Source: Bradyrhizobium lablabi (GTDB lineage: Bacteria; Pseudomonadota; Alphaproteobacteria; Rhizobiales; Xanthobacteraceae). From it: a stretch of 64,000 nucleotides of DNA. The notes below the pieces were generated by a model. The model saw only the letters and a list, made by a program, of their open reading frames with translations. It searched no databases and was not told where the DNA came from. Numbering within the stretch: position 1 is the stretch's first letter; each line of letters begins with the position of its first letter. Where the stretch lies: contig NZ_JAFCLN010000008.1 in NCBI RefSeq assembly GCF_018129385.1, positions 1 to 64,000 of the forward strand. Direction: 5' to 3'. A program made the translations under genes and the position numbers. Positions 35,915 through 46,185 of the stretch are shown one piece after another.

Positions 35915-37792
35915 ATGACAAACCTTCGTCTCGTGCTGCTTGCCACGACCGCCCTCACGGCCATGCAATTCACAAGCGTGCCGTCGCGCGCACAGACCGC
36001 GCCGATCGTGCTGGCGCAAGCACAGACAGCGCCGGAGCAAGACAAGTCGAAGCAGCCGCCGGCCAAGGGCGCTCCGCCCGCTGCCGCGCCCGCACGTCCA
36101 GGACCGCCGCCCGCAGCCGCGCCGCCACCGGCAGCAGCTCCACGCCCGCAGGCGCCGCCGCCTGCCGCAGCACCTCCTCCGGCGCGTCCGCAAGCGCCGC
36201 CGCCCGCAGCAGCGCCGCCTCCTCCGGCAAGACCCACCGCGCCTCCGCCGCCACCCGCGGCTGCGCCAAAGGCTCCGCCACCACCGCCCCCGGCGGCTGC
36301 GCCTGCACGCCCGACCACGCCCGCTCCGTCGCCCGCGCCGCGAACGGCACCGGCAACCACGCCGCCTCCGGCAGCCGCTCCGCAAGCGCCAGCCCCCGGC
36401 CGCACGCCGCTTCCGCCGCCTCCGGCGGCGACGCAGACACCTGCCGCGCCGCCGGCGGCAGCACCGCCGGCAGGTCAAAAGGCTCCGCCTCCCGGTGCCG
36501 GTAGGCCGACGCCGGGCGCTGCCCCCGCAACACCCACGCCGGCACCGCAAGCCACGCCGACCACACCGCCGCCTCCGGCGGCAGGCGGCGCAACCACCCC
36601 GCCACCGGGCCGTACGCCGGGCGCACCACCACCGGCACCAGGCGCTGCCACGCCGGGCGCGGCGACACCGGCACCCGGTGTTGCGCCTGCGGCTCCGGCC
36701 GCGACGCCAACTCCGGGCCAGGGTGCCCAGACGGCACCGCCCGGCGCCGCGCCGCAGCTCGTGCGCCGTCCGCCGCCGCAGGTCACTGCCCCGCTACCCG
36801 CCGCTCCGCCACCGGCGGCCGCCGACCTCAGGCCGATCGCGCCGGGCGCGGCTTCGCAGCAGCCGACCAGGATCGATGCCTTCCGCGGCCAGCGCCGCGA
36901 GGAGCAGCAGGGCGGCCGCACCGTCATCACCGAGCCGGGCCGCGTCATCATCCGCGATCCCAGCGGGCAGTCCTTCGTCCGCCACAACGAGGTGGACCGC
37001 TTCCGCTACGGCGCGCGTGATATTCGCACGCAAACGGTGGGCGGCGAGAACCGCACCATCGTGGTCCGTCCCGACGGCACGCAGATCATCACGGTCACCG
37101 GCCGCGACGGCGGATTGCTGCGCCGAATCAGGCGCGACGACCGCGGCCGCGAAGTCATCATCATCGACAACAGCTTCCGCGATCGCCGTTCGATCGGCGG
37201 CTTCTATGTCGACCTGCCGCCGCCGGTCCTGCGGATTCCGCGCGACCGCTACATCGTCGCGGCGGCGACCGCTGCGCCGGCGCTGATCTACGAAACCATG
37301 ATGGCGCCGCCGGTGGAGCGGATCGAGCGGCGCTATTCGCTGGACGAGATCCGCTACAGCGCGAGTGTGCGTCAGCGCATGCCCAGCATCGATCTCGACA
37401 CCATCAACTTCGAAACGGGTTCGTGGGAGATTCCGCCCGATCAGGCGGCCAAGCTCCAGGCGATCGCCGACGGACTCAACCAGGCGATCCAGGCCAATCC
37501 GCGCGCGGTATTCCTGATCGAAGGCCACACCGACGCGACCGGCAACGACGTCGACAATCTGTCGCTGTCGGATCGCCGGGCCGAGTCGGCCGCGACCCTG
37601 CTGACCCAGCAGTTCAACGTGCCGCCGGAGAACCTGACCTCGCAGGGCTATGGCGAACAGTATCTGAAGGAGCAGACGGACGGACCGAGCGAGATCAACC
37701 GGCGCGTCACCATCCGCAACATCACCCCGCTGCTCAACGGCGGCCAGGCCTCGCTGCCGCCCCCACCGCCCGGCACCGCGCCGCCGCGCTGA
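35915..37792 (+). CDS. OmpA-family protein with a long Pro/Ala-rich region
   Basis: A 625-residue protein. A signal peptide (residues 1-27, ending PSRAQ) is followed by about 270 residues almost wholly Pro and Ala with Gly and Thr (45-320). A charged region with strand-like repeats (about 320-450) and a C-terminal OmpA peptidoglycan-binding domain (about 485-605) follow. The OmpA helix motif EGHTDATGNDVDNLSLSDRR is clear. The protein probably anchors the envelope to peptidoglycan through a stiff periplasmic linker. The repeat composition also opens long spurious arginine-rich frames in other readings. A strong terminator follows. Confidence 0.9.
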   Translation: MTNLRLVLLATTALTAMQFTSVPSRAQTAPIVLAQAQTAPEQDKSKQPPAKGAPPAAAPARPGPPPAAAPPPAAAPRPQAPPPAAAPPPARPQAPPPAAAPPPPARPTAPPPPPAAAPKAPPPPPPAAAPARPTTPAPSPAPRTAPATTPPPAAAPQAPAPGRTPLPPPPAATQTPAAPPAAAPPAGQKAPPPGAGRPTPGAAPATPTPAPQATPTTPPPPAAGGATTPPPGRTPGAPPPAPGAATPGAATPAPGVAPAAPAATPTPGQGAQTAPPGAAPQLVRRPPPQVTAPLPAAPPPAAADLRPIAPGAASQQPTRIDAFRGQRREEQQGGRTVITEPGRVIIRDPSGQSFVRHNEVDRFRYGARDIRTQTVGGENRTIVVRPDGTQIITVTGRDGGLLRRIRRDDRGREVIIIDNSFRDRRSIGGFYVDLPPPVLRIPRDRYIVAAATAAPALIYETMMAPPVERIERRYSLDEIRYSASVRQRMPSIDLDTINFETGSWEIPPDQAAKLQAIADGLNQAIQANPRAVFLIEGHTDATGNDVDNLSLSDRRAESAATLLTQQFNVPPENLTSQGYGEQYLKEQTDGPSEINRRVTIRNITPLLNGGQASLPPPPPGTAPPR

Positions 37793-37810
37793 GCGGAACG
37801 ACGAAAATGA

Positions 37811-37842
37811 AAATGGCCGGGAGCGATCCCGGCCATTTTTGT
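37811..37842 (+). terminator. Rho-independent terminator after the OmpA-family gene
   Basis: A perfect 12-base stem (37811-37822 with 37827-37838) with a GCGA tetraloop and T-rich end, 18 bases after the stop codon. Confidence 0.9.
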
Positions 37843-37960
37843 TGGGTTCGGTAACGGTCCCATCGAGTCCGAAACCAAAATTGCGAAAACAACCCCATGC
37901 ACAGTAAAGGCAAAGGTAATTTAGTACCTTGACCGCTGTGCCGGAGAAGGGTTGTGTTTG

Positions 37961-38052
37961 CCGTCATGGCGTGGGCTCGGCCCGGCCATCCACGTCTTCC
38001 TTGCGGCAATACGGTCAAGACGTGGATGCCCGGGACAAGCCCGGGCATGACG
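37961..38052. repeat. Family F palindromic intergenic repeat
   Basis: CCGTCATGGC at the left and GGGCATGACG at the right form imperfect inverted ends, with inner arms CCATCCACGTCTT and AAGACGTGGATG. It resembles the palindromic units between Bradyrhizobium genes. Single copy in this window. Confidence 0.55.
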
Positions 38053-38063
38053 AAAATCAATAG

Positions 38064-38429
38064 TCACCGCCCCATTTGCTTCGGATCGTAGAAGAAGCGT
38101 TCCTCGACCACCTCTTCGCCGCGCCAGGTCTGTAGCGCCATCTCCTCCATCGCCCATTTGCTGCCGTCCTTGCGGGTGAATTCGAACCGCCAGCAGATCG
38201 CCGAATGGTCGCCGTCGAGAAACAATGGCGCCAGCCGCGTGGTCTCGACGCCCGCCATCGACGCCAGCACGCGGCGTTCCTTTTCCGCCAGCGCGTCACG
38301 GCCTGCGAGCGGCGGATTGTTGTTTTCCCGGGTCTGCGCGTCCGGCGCATAGAACTTTTCGATCGCGCCGACATGATCGTTGGATTCGATCGCCGCGGCG
38401 AACGCCTGCAATGTCGCAAGAGAGGGCAT
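38064..38429 (-). CDS. NTF2-like (SnoaL-type) protein
   Basis: A 121-residue cone-fold protein: MPSLATLQAFAAAIESNDHVGAIEKFYAPDA at the start, then RENNNPPLAGRDALAEKERRVL and a strand region with FTRKDGSKWAMEEMALQTWRG. The Met at 38429 has AGGAG before it, so the upstream part of the open frame is excluded. The family includes small-molecule isomerases, binding proteins and many of unknown role. It is divergent from a second NTF2-like gene. Confidence 0.83.
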   Translation of the reverse strand: MPSLATLQAFAAAIESNDHVGAIEKFYAPDAQTRENNNPPLAGRDALAEKERRVLASMAGVETTRLAPLFLDGDHSAICWRFEFTRKDGSKWAMEEMALQTWRGEEVVEERFFYDPKQMGR

Positions 38430-38572
38430 CGCAATCTCCTTTACTCGATATCGATGTTTACCGACCGATCTTCGGAAAGTCACCGCCACGCCGTCCGTCA
38501 TCTGCTTGATGCATTAAGCGTGAAATGAAGCTAAGAGATTGCAGATTGCCGTCGCAATCCGAGGAAAAGCCG

Positions 38573-38974
38573 ATGGCCATTTCGTCCGACGAAGTGCGCA
38601 GCCTGTTCCGGGGGCTCGAGCGCGGCGATGGCGAGGCGTTCTTCGCCCATGTCGCCGACGACGTCGACTGGATCGTGGAAGGCACGCATCCGCTGGCCGG
38701 GCACTACCGCAGCAAGACGGAATTCATCGGACATACGTTTGCGAAGCTGCACAAGGTCTTGCCTGGCGGCGCGCAGCTCCGCGTCACGAACGTGCTCACC
38801 AGCGGCGACTGGGCGGTGGTCGAACTGCAATCGATGGCGACTGGGAAGAACGGCCTGCGCTTCGACAACCGCTATTGCTGGGTGGTTCGGTTTGATGGCG
38901 GCAAGATCGTCGAGGTGCGCGCGTATCTGGATTCCGCGATGGTACAGCGGTTGTTCGATGAGAATCCGATTTAA
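38573..38974 (+). CDS. NTF2-like (SnoaL-type) protein, second gene
   Basis: A 133-residue protein with the same fold: VRSLFRGLERGDGEAFFAHVADDVDWIVEGTHPLAG, then strands with WAVVELQSMATGKNGLRFDNRYCWVVRF and a terminal EVRAYLDSAMVQRLF. The ATG at 38573 follows GAGGAA. It is divergent from 38064-38429 but only weakly alike beyond the fold, so recent duplication is doubtful. Function unknown. Confidence 0.83.
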   Translation: MAISSDEVRSLFRGLERGDGEAFFAHVADDVDWIVEGTHPLAGHYRSKTEFIGHTFAKLHKVLPGGAQLRVTNVLTSGDWAVVELQSMATGKNGLRFDNRYCWVVRFDGGKIVEVRAYLDSAMVQRLFDENPI

Positions 38975-39092
38975 CGTCGTCCCTGCGAAAGCAGGGACCC
39001 ATAACCACCGAAGCCGATGAATAGCAAAGATGGCCAGCCGCGTGCCAAAAGATGGGCCGCGGCGTATGGGTCCCTGCTTTCGCAGGGACGAC
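38975..39092. repeat. Family A palindromic repeat, copy 3 (most intact)
   Basis: 28-base perfect inverted ends at 38976-39003 and 39065-39092, with an internal hairpin in each arm (CCCTGCGAAAGCAGGG). Total length is about 118 bases. It contains the shared CCGCGGCGTATGGGTCC also found in copies 2 and 4. Size and structure are MITE-like. Confidence 0.8.
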
Positions 39093-39098
39093 CACCGC

Positions 39099-40856
39099 TT
39101 ACTGTCCCGCCACCAGCCCGAGCGCGTCCGCCATCACGCGAAACACTTCGGTATTGTCCATCGAGCCCTTGACGCGTTCGCTGCCGGGGCCGGTCGCGGT
39201 GAGGATGACGTCTTCACCGGAATGCACACTGGCGCCCATCATCGCCGGCAGATTGCCGGGCCGCAGCACGGCGCCGGGGACGTCCTTGAATTTCTCGTTC
39301 GGCTTGAACGTTCCGGAATCGTCCGCCTTCACGGTCGGTTCATTCGGATTGTCGAGTTTCGGGCGGAAGGTCTCGTAGTGGTCGGGCAGGCTGGCCGAGA
39401 AAATCGCGATACGGCGGCTGACGTCGACGCGCGAGGGATAGCCCTCGGCATCGGGCGCGGGGTAGTTGGGGAAGCCGGCCTTCTCGTAGACGCCGACACG
39501 CTCGCGCATGGGCACGTTCGGCGTCGTGCTCATGTCGTCGTTGACGGTGCCGACCAGGCCGTTGGGATGGTTGTGGTCGGACACGACGAGGATCAGCGTA
39601 TCGTCGCCGCGCTTGGCCGCCCAGTCGCGGGCAAGGCGCACCGCGTTGTCGAGCATGATGGTGTCGTAGACCGCACGCTCCATGTCGAGGGCATGGGCGT
39701 ATTTGTCGATCAATCCCGATTCCACCATCAGGAAGAAGCCCGCTTCGTTCCTCGACAACACGTTCAAGGCGGCCTGCACCTGTTCGGTCAGGTCAGGCTG
39801 ATCGGGAAATTTCTTGACGCCGCCGCCCTTGAGGAACTTGCGGTCGAGCACGCCATCCATGTTTCCGGTGGCGAACAGGCCGAGCAACTGCCGCGTGCCG
39901 GGTTTTGCCGAAAGCGCATTGAGTTCGCCCGCGGTGGTCGCGACCGGATAGCCGGCCTCGCGGAAGCGGGCGATGTAATCGGTTTCATCCTTGCGCTTCG
40001 ATCCCGGGGCGCCCTTCGGCAGGAAGTTCGCGCTGCCGCCGCCCAGCAACACGTCAGGCCTTGCCGCAAAATACTGCTCGACGATCTCGTCATAGGCGGC
40101 GCGGCGGCGCGTGTGCGCCACCATCGCGGCGGGTGTGGCGTCCTCGATTTCGGTGTTGCTGACGACGCCAATCGCCATGTTGAGTTTGCGCTTTGCAAGG
40201 CTCGTGATGGTCTCGACGCGGGGATCGTCGAACGGGTCTTTGGTGCGGTCGGCATAGACGCCCATCGCGTTGACGGCGCTCTTGTGGCCGGTGGCATAGG
40301 CGCTGGCCGAGTTGGCGGAGTCAGTGATGATCGAATCCGAGCCCGCGGTCGCCACCAGCGCCATATGCGGCATGTCATCCATCGCGAGCTTGCCGCGGCT
40401 CTTGCCCTCCGCGATGCCCTTGGAAAGCAGCCGCGCTGCTACGCGATGGGAGAGCGACATGCCGTCGCCGATGAACAGGATGACGTTCTTCGCCTTGCGC
40501 GGGCCGGTGTCGTAGACGTTCCATGCCACCTTGCGGCTGCGCGTGCCGTCACTGGCCTCGACCACGACCGCCCCCGGCGCGCTCAGCGTGACGTCGCGCA
40601 GCGTCAAGGCCGATTGATCCTTGCCCTCCTCGCGCTCGACAAACGTTCCCGCCCGGCCGAATGCGCTCGCATAGTCCTGGCCATTGACCGTCACCTTCAT
40701 GTTCGCCGGGTCGACCTTCTCGGAAAATTCGACCTTGAAGTCGAACTTTGCGCTCGACAGGATTTCGGCGCGGTCGATCGGGTAGACGGTCTGGGCGAAA
40801 GCGGATGAAGCCGGGAACAGAATTGCGATGGACAGTGCAGCGGCAAGTCGAGTCAT
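39099..40856 (-). CDS. Alkaline phosphatase (PhoA-type fold)
   Basis: A 585-residue secreted phosphomonoesterase. The signal peptide is residues 1-21 (SSAFA). It then has an N-terminal extension of about 90 residues and the catalytic domain: Asp131 in LFIGDGMS binds metal, and Ser180 in TDSANSASAYATG is the expected nucleophile. VVSDHNHPNG and the late metal-binding HSGEDV are also present. It hydrolyses phosphate esters in the periplasm. The family is usually phosphate-starvation controlled; no clear pho box was sought with certainty. Confidence 0.9.
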   Translation of the reverse strand: MTRLAAALSIAILFPASSAFAQTVYPIDRAEILSSAKFDFKVEFSEKVDPANMKVTVNGQDYASAFGRAGTFVEREEGKDQSALTLRDVTLSAPGAVVVEASDGTRSRKVAWNVYDTGPRKAKNVILFIGDGMSLSHRVAARLLSKGIAEGKSRGKLAMDDMPHMALVATAGSDSIITDSANSASAYATGHKSAVNAMGVYADRTKDPFDDPRVETITSLAKRKLNMAIGVVSNTEIEDATPAAMVAHTRRRAAYDEIVEQYFAARPDVLLGGGSANFLPKGAPGSKRKDETDYIARFREAGYPVATTAGELNALSAKPGTRQLLGLFATGNMDGVLDRKFLKGGGVKKFPDQPDLTEQVQAALNVLSRNEAGFFLMVESGLIDKYAHALDMERAVYDTIMLDNAVRLARDWAAKRGDDTLILVVSDHNHPNGLVGTVNDDMSTTPNVPMRERVGVYEKAGFPNYPAPDAEGYPSRVDVSRRIAIFSASLPDHYETFRPKLDNPNEPTVKADDSGTFKPNEKFKDVPGAVLRPGNLPAMMGASVHSGEDVILTATGPGSERVKGSMDNTEVFRVMADALGLVAGQ

Positions 40857-40958
40857 TGATCGGGCTCCGCGTCAGGCAGGCGTGGCGATGGTCGTCGCAA
40901 AATTTGCAGAAAGCAAACCTATCCGCCCCGGATGACGTCCCGGTAACGCGCCCGGAGC

Positions 40959-41042
40959 CGTAGGTGGGTTAGCGAAAGCGTAACCCACCGTTATGGTTGC
41001 CGCGGAGGAATGGTGGGTTACGCTACGCTAACCCACCCTACG
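40959..41042. repeat. Family D inverted repeat, copy 2
   Basis: Arms at 40959-40989 and 41012-41042 (GTAGGTGGGTTAGCG... and complement) are near-perfect inverted copies around 22 bases. It lies between the alkaline phosphatase gene and argG and ends ten bases before the argG stop, so it may serve as its transcript end. Confidence 0.75.
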
Positions 41043-41052
41043 AGCCTTCGGG

Positions 41053-42465
<1,413 letters not shown>

Positions 42466-42506
42466 CTATAGGCGGAAGGGTCGCTCGCGCAAGCCGTCGA
42501 ACGCCT

Positions 42507-43307
42507 TCAGTCGTCCGGATGGTGCCCGATGATCCGGTCCACGAAGGTGGACTTGCGCGAGCTTGCGAAGCGCCGCCGCCACAGATAGCCCGGCCAGGCA
42601 AACCTCGTCAGCGCGGCGTCGATGCCTTCGTCGGACAGCCGGGTGGACGGCCAGCGGTAGATGTAGCCGTAGGCGATCCAGATCACCAGGAACGTCACCA
42701 GCCCGGCGGCTGCAACGTCCGTGAAGAAGTGACCGCCGAACGCCATTCTCAGCCCGCTCGTCAGCACCCCGAACACGGTCGCCGCCGCATAGGCGAGCGG
42801 CCGCCATGGCGGCGGCGCCAGCGCGGCCGGAGCGTAGGTCCAGAACGCGGTGGCGCCCTCGCCGGAGAAGAAGGAGCAGTTGCGTCCGCAGGTGCCGCGC
42901 GGATCCCACCACGGCACAAATGCCTGCTGTCCATTGAACTCCGTCACCACCACCGGGCGCGGCCGGCCCCAATAGCTCTTGAAGCCGAGATTGGTGAGCA
43001 CGCCCGCCGACAGAATCATCGTCACCAGCAGGAAGACGATCGTGCGCCCCTTCACCAGCAGCGGCTTGTTCGGCCAGATCATCTTGACCACGAGGGCGAC
43101 GATCGACGGCAGCACAAATCCCCACGCGATCCACATCGCGGCATCGCGGAAAAAGCCCGCGACCGCGTTGACCTTCAGCGGAAAGGTCTTGTTCGCGGCA
43201 TCGTAAAACAACGCCGCCAGCTTCAGATCGAGTTCGGGCCAGACTCCGAACAGCAGTCCGACGAAAAGCGACAGGCCGAGTGCGATGAAAAGTCCGGTTC
43301 GATTCAT
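42507..43307 (-). CDS. PAP2-family membrane phosphatase
   Basis: A 266-residue inner-membrane protein with about six helices. The three-part PAP2 active site is complete: KSYWGRPRP (Lys110, Arg117, Pro118), a SFFSGEGA motif where SGE replaces the usual SGH, and RMAFGGHFFTD (Arg187, His193, Asp197). The SGE variant is like that of LpxE/LpxF-type lipid A phosphatases, so a lipid A or lipid-phosphate substrate is possible. The Met at 43307 replaces a long upstream read-through frame. Confidence 0.86.
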   Translation of the reverse strand: MNRTGLFIALGLSLFVGLLFGVWPELDLKLAALFYDAANKTFPLKVNAVAGFFRDAAMWIAWGFVLPSIVALVVKMIWPNKPLLVKGRTIVFLLVTMILSAGVLTNLGFKSYWGRPRPVVVTEFNGQQAFVPWWDPRGTCGRNCSFFSGEGATAFWTYAPAALAPPPWRPLAYAAATVFGVLTSGLRMAFGGHFFTDVAAAGLVTFLVIWIAYGYIYRWPSTRLSDEGIDAALTRFAWPGYLWRRRFASSRKSTFVDRIIGHHPDD

Positions 43308-43369
43308 GGCGCGCGGTTTAGCCGAGGGAAGCGGGGATGGAAAGGCTGCGAAATGCCTCGCCTTTGTTT

Positions 43370-43419
43370 GAGCATGACCTTTTCGGAAAACCGGTGCCCA
43401 CTTTTCCGGGTCATGCTCT
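43370..43419. repeat. Family B repeat, copy 2
   Basis: Arms GAGCATGACC (43370-43379) and GGTCATGCTC (43410-43419) around TTTTCGGAAAACCGGTGCCC. Its right end CTCTA contains the TAG stop codon (43418-43420, minus strand) of the next gene. Confidence 0.75.
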
Positions 43420-43909
43420 ACAGCGAGGGCGGCCGCAGGTTCGACGGCACGGGCGGCGGCTTGCGCGGGCGCGGCGGCGTGCGCCATGCGCCGGCGTTGC
43501 GGCCGGCAATTAACCAATAAATCAAACCGGCGACGATGCCCGCCCCGGTCATGATTTCGAGGTGCCGCCGCACGATGCCGTCGAAATGCATGGTCTGCGG
43601 ATCGAACGGGATCAGGCCGAGATAGCAGGCGAGCCCGACGAGGCCGCCGCCGACCGCATAGGCCAGGATGCCCCTGATGTAAAATGCCTCGGTGATCAAC
43701 ACCACGATCAGCGCCGGCAGCAGCGCAAAGCCGGAGATGAAGATGAAGCCGAAGCCGAGCACGACGTTCAGGGCACTGGGATCAATAGGCCCGGTGCCGA
43801 GATCGGTGAACTCCGGGAACAGCACCGCGCCGACCACGATCATGCCTGCGGCAATGCATGCGAACAGGAAGGCGAACAGGATGACGAAGAGGCGGCCGAT
43901 CAGGGCCAT
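43418..43909 (-). CDS. Hypothetical four-helix membrane protein
   Basis: A 163-residue protein with four hydrophobic helices (about 5-27, 47-72, 77-95 and 112-128) and a Pro/Arg-rich cytoplasmic C-terminus (TPPRPRKPPPVPSNLRPP). I do not recognise the family; similar short proteins are common in Bradyrhizobium. The stop codon lies inside a family B repeat. The Met at 43909 replaces a frame that opens in a family C repeat. Confidence 0.72.
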   Translation of the reverse strand: MALIGRLFVILFAFLFACIAAGMIVVGAVLFPEFTDLGTGPIDPSALNVVLGFGFIFISGFALLPALIVVLITEAFYIRGILAYAVGGGLVGLACYLGLIPFDPQTMHFDGIVRRHLEIMTGAGIVAGLIYWLIAGRNAGAWRTPPRPRKPPPVPSNLRPPSL

Positions 43910-43931
43910 GGTGCTGGGCTCGCTTTTGCCA

Positions 43932-44007
43932 TCATTGCGAGCGGAGCGCAGCAATCCACCTCACCGCTCGGGGATGGATGGATTGCTTCGCTTCGCTCGC
44001 AATGACG
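43932..44007. repeat. Family C intergenic repeat, copy 3
   Basis: ATCATTGCGAGCGGAGCGCAGCAATCCA at the left and its near-complement TGGATTGCTTCGCTTCGCTCGCAATGAC at the right form arms around the loop. It lies between the 43418 gene and rlmN. Confidence 0.7.
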
Positions 44008-44036
44008 GTGAGAGTGAGGCACCGCTTCATAAACAC

Positions 44037-45257
44037 TCAATCCGTCATCGCCATCGCGCGCAGCGCCTGCCGCTCGCGGGCCGACAGTTTTTCGGTCTCC
44101 GATTTCAACTGGCCGCAGGCGGCAAGGATGTCGCGGCCGCGCGGGGTGCGCACCGGCGAGGAATAGCCGGCGTTGAAGATGTATTCGGAGAATTTTTCGA
44201 TCTGGTCCCAGTCCGAGCATTCGTACGCCGTGCCCGGCCACGGATTGAACGGAATGAGATTGATCTTTGCCGGAATGCCCTTGAGCAGCTTTATCAGCAG
44301 CTTTGCATCGTCGAGCGAATCGTTGACGCCCTTGAGCATCACGTATTCGAAGGTGATGCGGCGCGCGTTCGACGCGCCGGGATAGTCGCGGCAGGCTTGC
44401 AAGAGTTCGGCGATCGGGTATTTCCGGTTCAGCGGCACCAGCTCGTTGCGCAGCTCGTCGCGCACCGCATGCAGCGAGATCGCCAGCATGACGCCGATCT
44501 CTTCGCCGGTACGCATGATGTTCGGCACCACGCCCGAGGTCGACAGCGTGATGCGGCGGCGGGAGATACCGATGCCTTCATTGTCGGCGACGATCAGGAG
44601 CGCATCGCGCACCGCGTCGAAATTGTAGAGCGGCTCGCCCATGCCCATCATCACGATGTTGGTGACGAGGCGGCTGCCGTTCTCGCGATCGGCCCAATCA
44701 TTCAGACGATCGCGCGCCACCATCACCTGGCCGACGATCTCGCCGGCGGTGAGGTTGCGCACGAGACGCTGGGTGCCGGTGTGGCAGAACGAACAGTTGA
44801 GCGTGCAGCCGACCTGCGAGGAGACGCAGAGCGTGCCGCGGTCGGTCTCGGGAATGTAGACGCACTCGACCTCATGCGCCTTCTGGAACTGGTCGCCGCT
44901 CGGCAGCCGCAACAGCCATTTGCGCGTGCCGTCGTTGGAGATCTGCTCGGCCACCACTTCGGGACGGTCGACGGTGAAATGATTCTCCAGCTCGGCGCGC
45001 ATCTCCTTCGAGACGTTGGTCATCTCGGCAAAGGTCCTGGCACCGCGAAAATACATCCAGTGCCAGAGCTGCTGCGTGCGCATCTTGCGCTGCGCGGGCG
45101 CGACACCGATCTCGCCGAGGCGGTCGGAAATCTCCGCGCGCGACAGCCCGATCAGCGACGGCTTGGCCGGCGGCACGTAGGTCTCGAGCGGCACTTTCTC
45201 CAATGGCGCGCCTGCGCCGGAGGGAGCCTCGGCCGGGGTGGTCGTCATGTCGGTCAT
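44037..45257 (-). CDS. rlmN: 23S rRNA (adenine-2503-C2)-methyltransferase
   Basis: A 406-residue radical-SAM enzyme that methylates A2503 of 23S rRNA and A37 of some tRNAs. The 4Fe-4S motif is [11 protein letters not shown]. The family parts are [12 protein letters not shown] and [18 protein letters not shown] at the start, [40 protein letters not shown], and [11 protein letters not shown] near the end with the second catalytic cysteine. The first three Met codons are close together, so the exact start is uncertain by a few residues. Confidence 0.97.
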   Translation of the reverse strand: MTDMTTTPAEAPSGAGAPLEKVPLETYVPPAKPSLIGLSRAEISDRLGEIGVAPAQRKMRTQQLWHWMYFRGARTFAEMTNVSKEMRAELENHFTVDRPEVVAEQISNDGTRKWLLRLPSGDQFQKAHEVECVYIPETDRGTLCVSSQVGCTLNCSFCHTGTQRLVRNLTAGEIVGQVMVARDRLNDWADRENGSRLVTNIVMMGMGEPLYNFDAVRDALLIVADNEGIGISRRRITLSTSGVVPNIMRTGEEIGVMLAISLHAVRDELRNELVPLNRKYPIAELLQACRDYPGASNARRITFEYVMLKGVNDSLDDAKLLIKLLKGIPAKINLIPFNPWPGTAYECSDWDQIEKFSEYIFNAGYSSPVRTPRGRDILAACGQLKSETEKLSARERQALRAMAMTD

Positions 45258-45330
45258 GGAGCATCAAATAGGCCTTCCAGCCTGCACTGGAAAGGCAAGA
45301 AATGGGTCAGTTTGGGGCTATTTCTTATTT

Positions 45331-45424
45331 GAGCATGATCTCCGCGCAAACGCTCCGCGTTTGTCGCAGGGAAAACCGGTGTCCACTTTGCGCTGACGCG
45401 GCCCTTCGGGTCCGGATCATGCTC
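45331..45424. repeat. Family B repeat, copy 3 (extended)
   Basis: Arms GAGCATGATC (45331-45340) and GATCATGCTC (45415-45424) enclose extra GC-rich hairpins (CGCAAACGCTCCGCGTTTG and GGCCCTTCGGGTCC) not seen in the shorter copies. It ends at the TAG stop codon of the IalB-like gene. Confidence 0.7.
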
Positions 45425-46029
45425 TAGCGCCGGCAGTCCTGCGCCAACCGGTCAAGCGCCTGCGACAGGCCTTTCAGTGAAAACGTATCGGTCGTCTCGG
45501 TGCCCTTGGCGGAGATGCCCTTGACCGTGACATCGGCCGCCTTGCGCATGGCTTCCACCATCCGTTCTTCCTCGGCGGCGTTCTTGATCCAGAGCCCGTC
45601 GCCCTGGGTGTACATCGCATAGGATGCGCCGCCGACCTCGAGGCTGGATTCCGAGCCCGGCTTGAGCGTGTAGCCGATCATGATCGAGACTTCGTTCACG
45701 ACCTTTTCGGACGGCCGGGTCGAGACGAAGGCATAGGCCGGATCGCGCGGCCGGTTCGGCGGATTGGTCTTCGACGAGGACGGCTTGGCCAGCGCAAAGC
45801 ACACCTTCTTGCCGTTCGGCGTCGCCGTGTAGGCGCCCCAGGTGCCGTACTGGCCGATCAGCGTCGGCTCGGCGCCGCCCACCGCGGCCGGAGCCGCAGG
45901 CGCATTCTTGGCCGCACCCTTTGCGTCTTTCGCATCTTTCTTGGCCGCAGGCTGCTGCGCCTGCGCGAGACCCAGAGTCCCGCAGAAAAACGCTCCCGCA
46001 ATCAGAGATGAAAGAATCTGCCGCACCAT
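45424..46029 (-). CDS. Invasion associated locus B (IalB) family protein
   Basis: A 201-residue secreted protein. The signal peptide ends near LGLAQAQ, then a Lys/Ala-rich linker, then the IalB-type domain: LIGQYGTWGAYTATPNGKKVCFALAKPSS, PAYAFVSTRPSEKVVNEVSIMIGYTLKPGS, LWIKNAAEEERMVEAMRKA and TDTFSLKGLSQALDRL. The family was named from a Bartonella factor but is widespread in free-living alphaproteobacteria. A periplasmic role is likely; activity unknown. Its stop codon is supplied by a family B repeat. Confidence 0.83.
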   Translation of the reverse strand: MVRQILSSLIAGAFFCGTLGLAQAQQPAAKKDAKDAKGAAKNAPAAPAAVGGAEPTLIGQYGTWGAYTATPNGKKVCFALAKPSSSKTNPPNRPRDPAYAFVSTRPSEKVVNEVSIMIGYTLKPGSESSLEVGGASYAMYTQGDGLWIKNAAEEERMVEAMRKAADVTVKGISAKGTETTDTFSLKGLSQALDRLAQDCRR

Positions 46030-46185
46030 GATCCGGTTGGTTCCCCCATCATTGTGACTGGAAGATGGCCCCGTTCCCTGTCACGCCAGATGGATAACCG
46101 GGAAACGCTTTTTTGGAAAGGCAGTTAGGATGCCTGCCGCGGTGCCGGCGGCTTGACGTCACAGCGCGGCCTCCGCCTTTGGGTC

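Noticed and set aside
35940-37286. 448-codon arginine-rich frame inside the OmpA-family gene
   Set aside because: Frame-shifted reading of the Pro/Ala codon repeat; the overlapping frame has a signal peptide and an OmpA domain.
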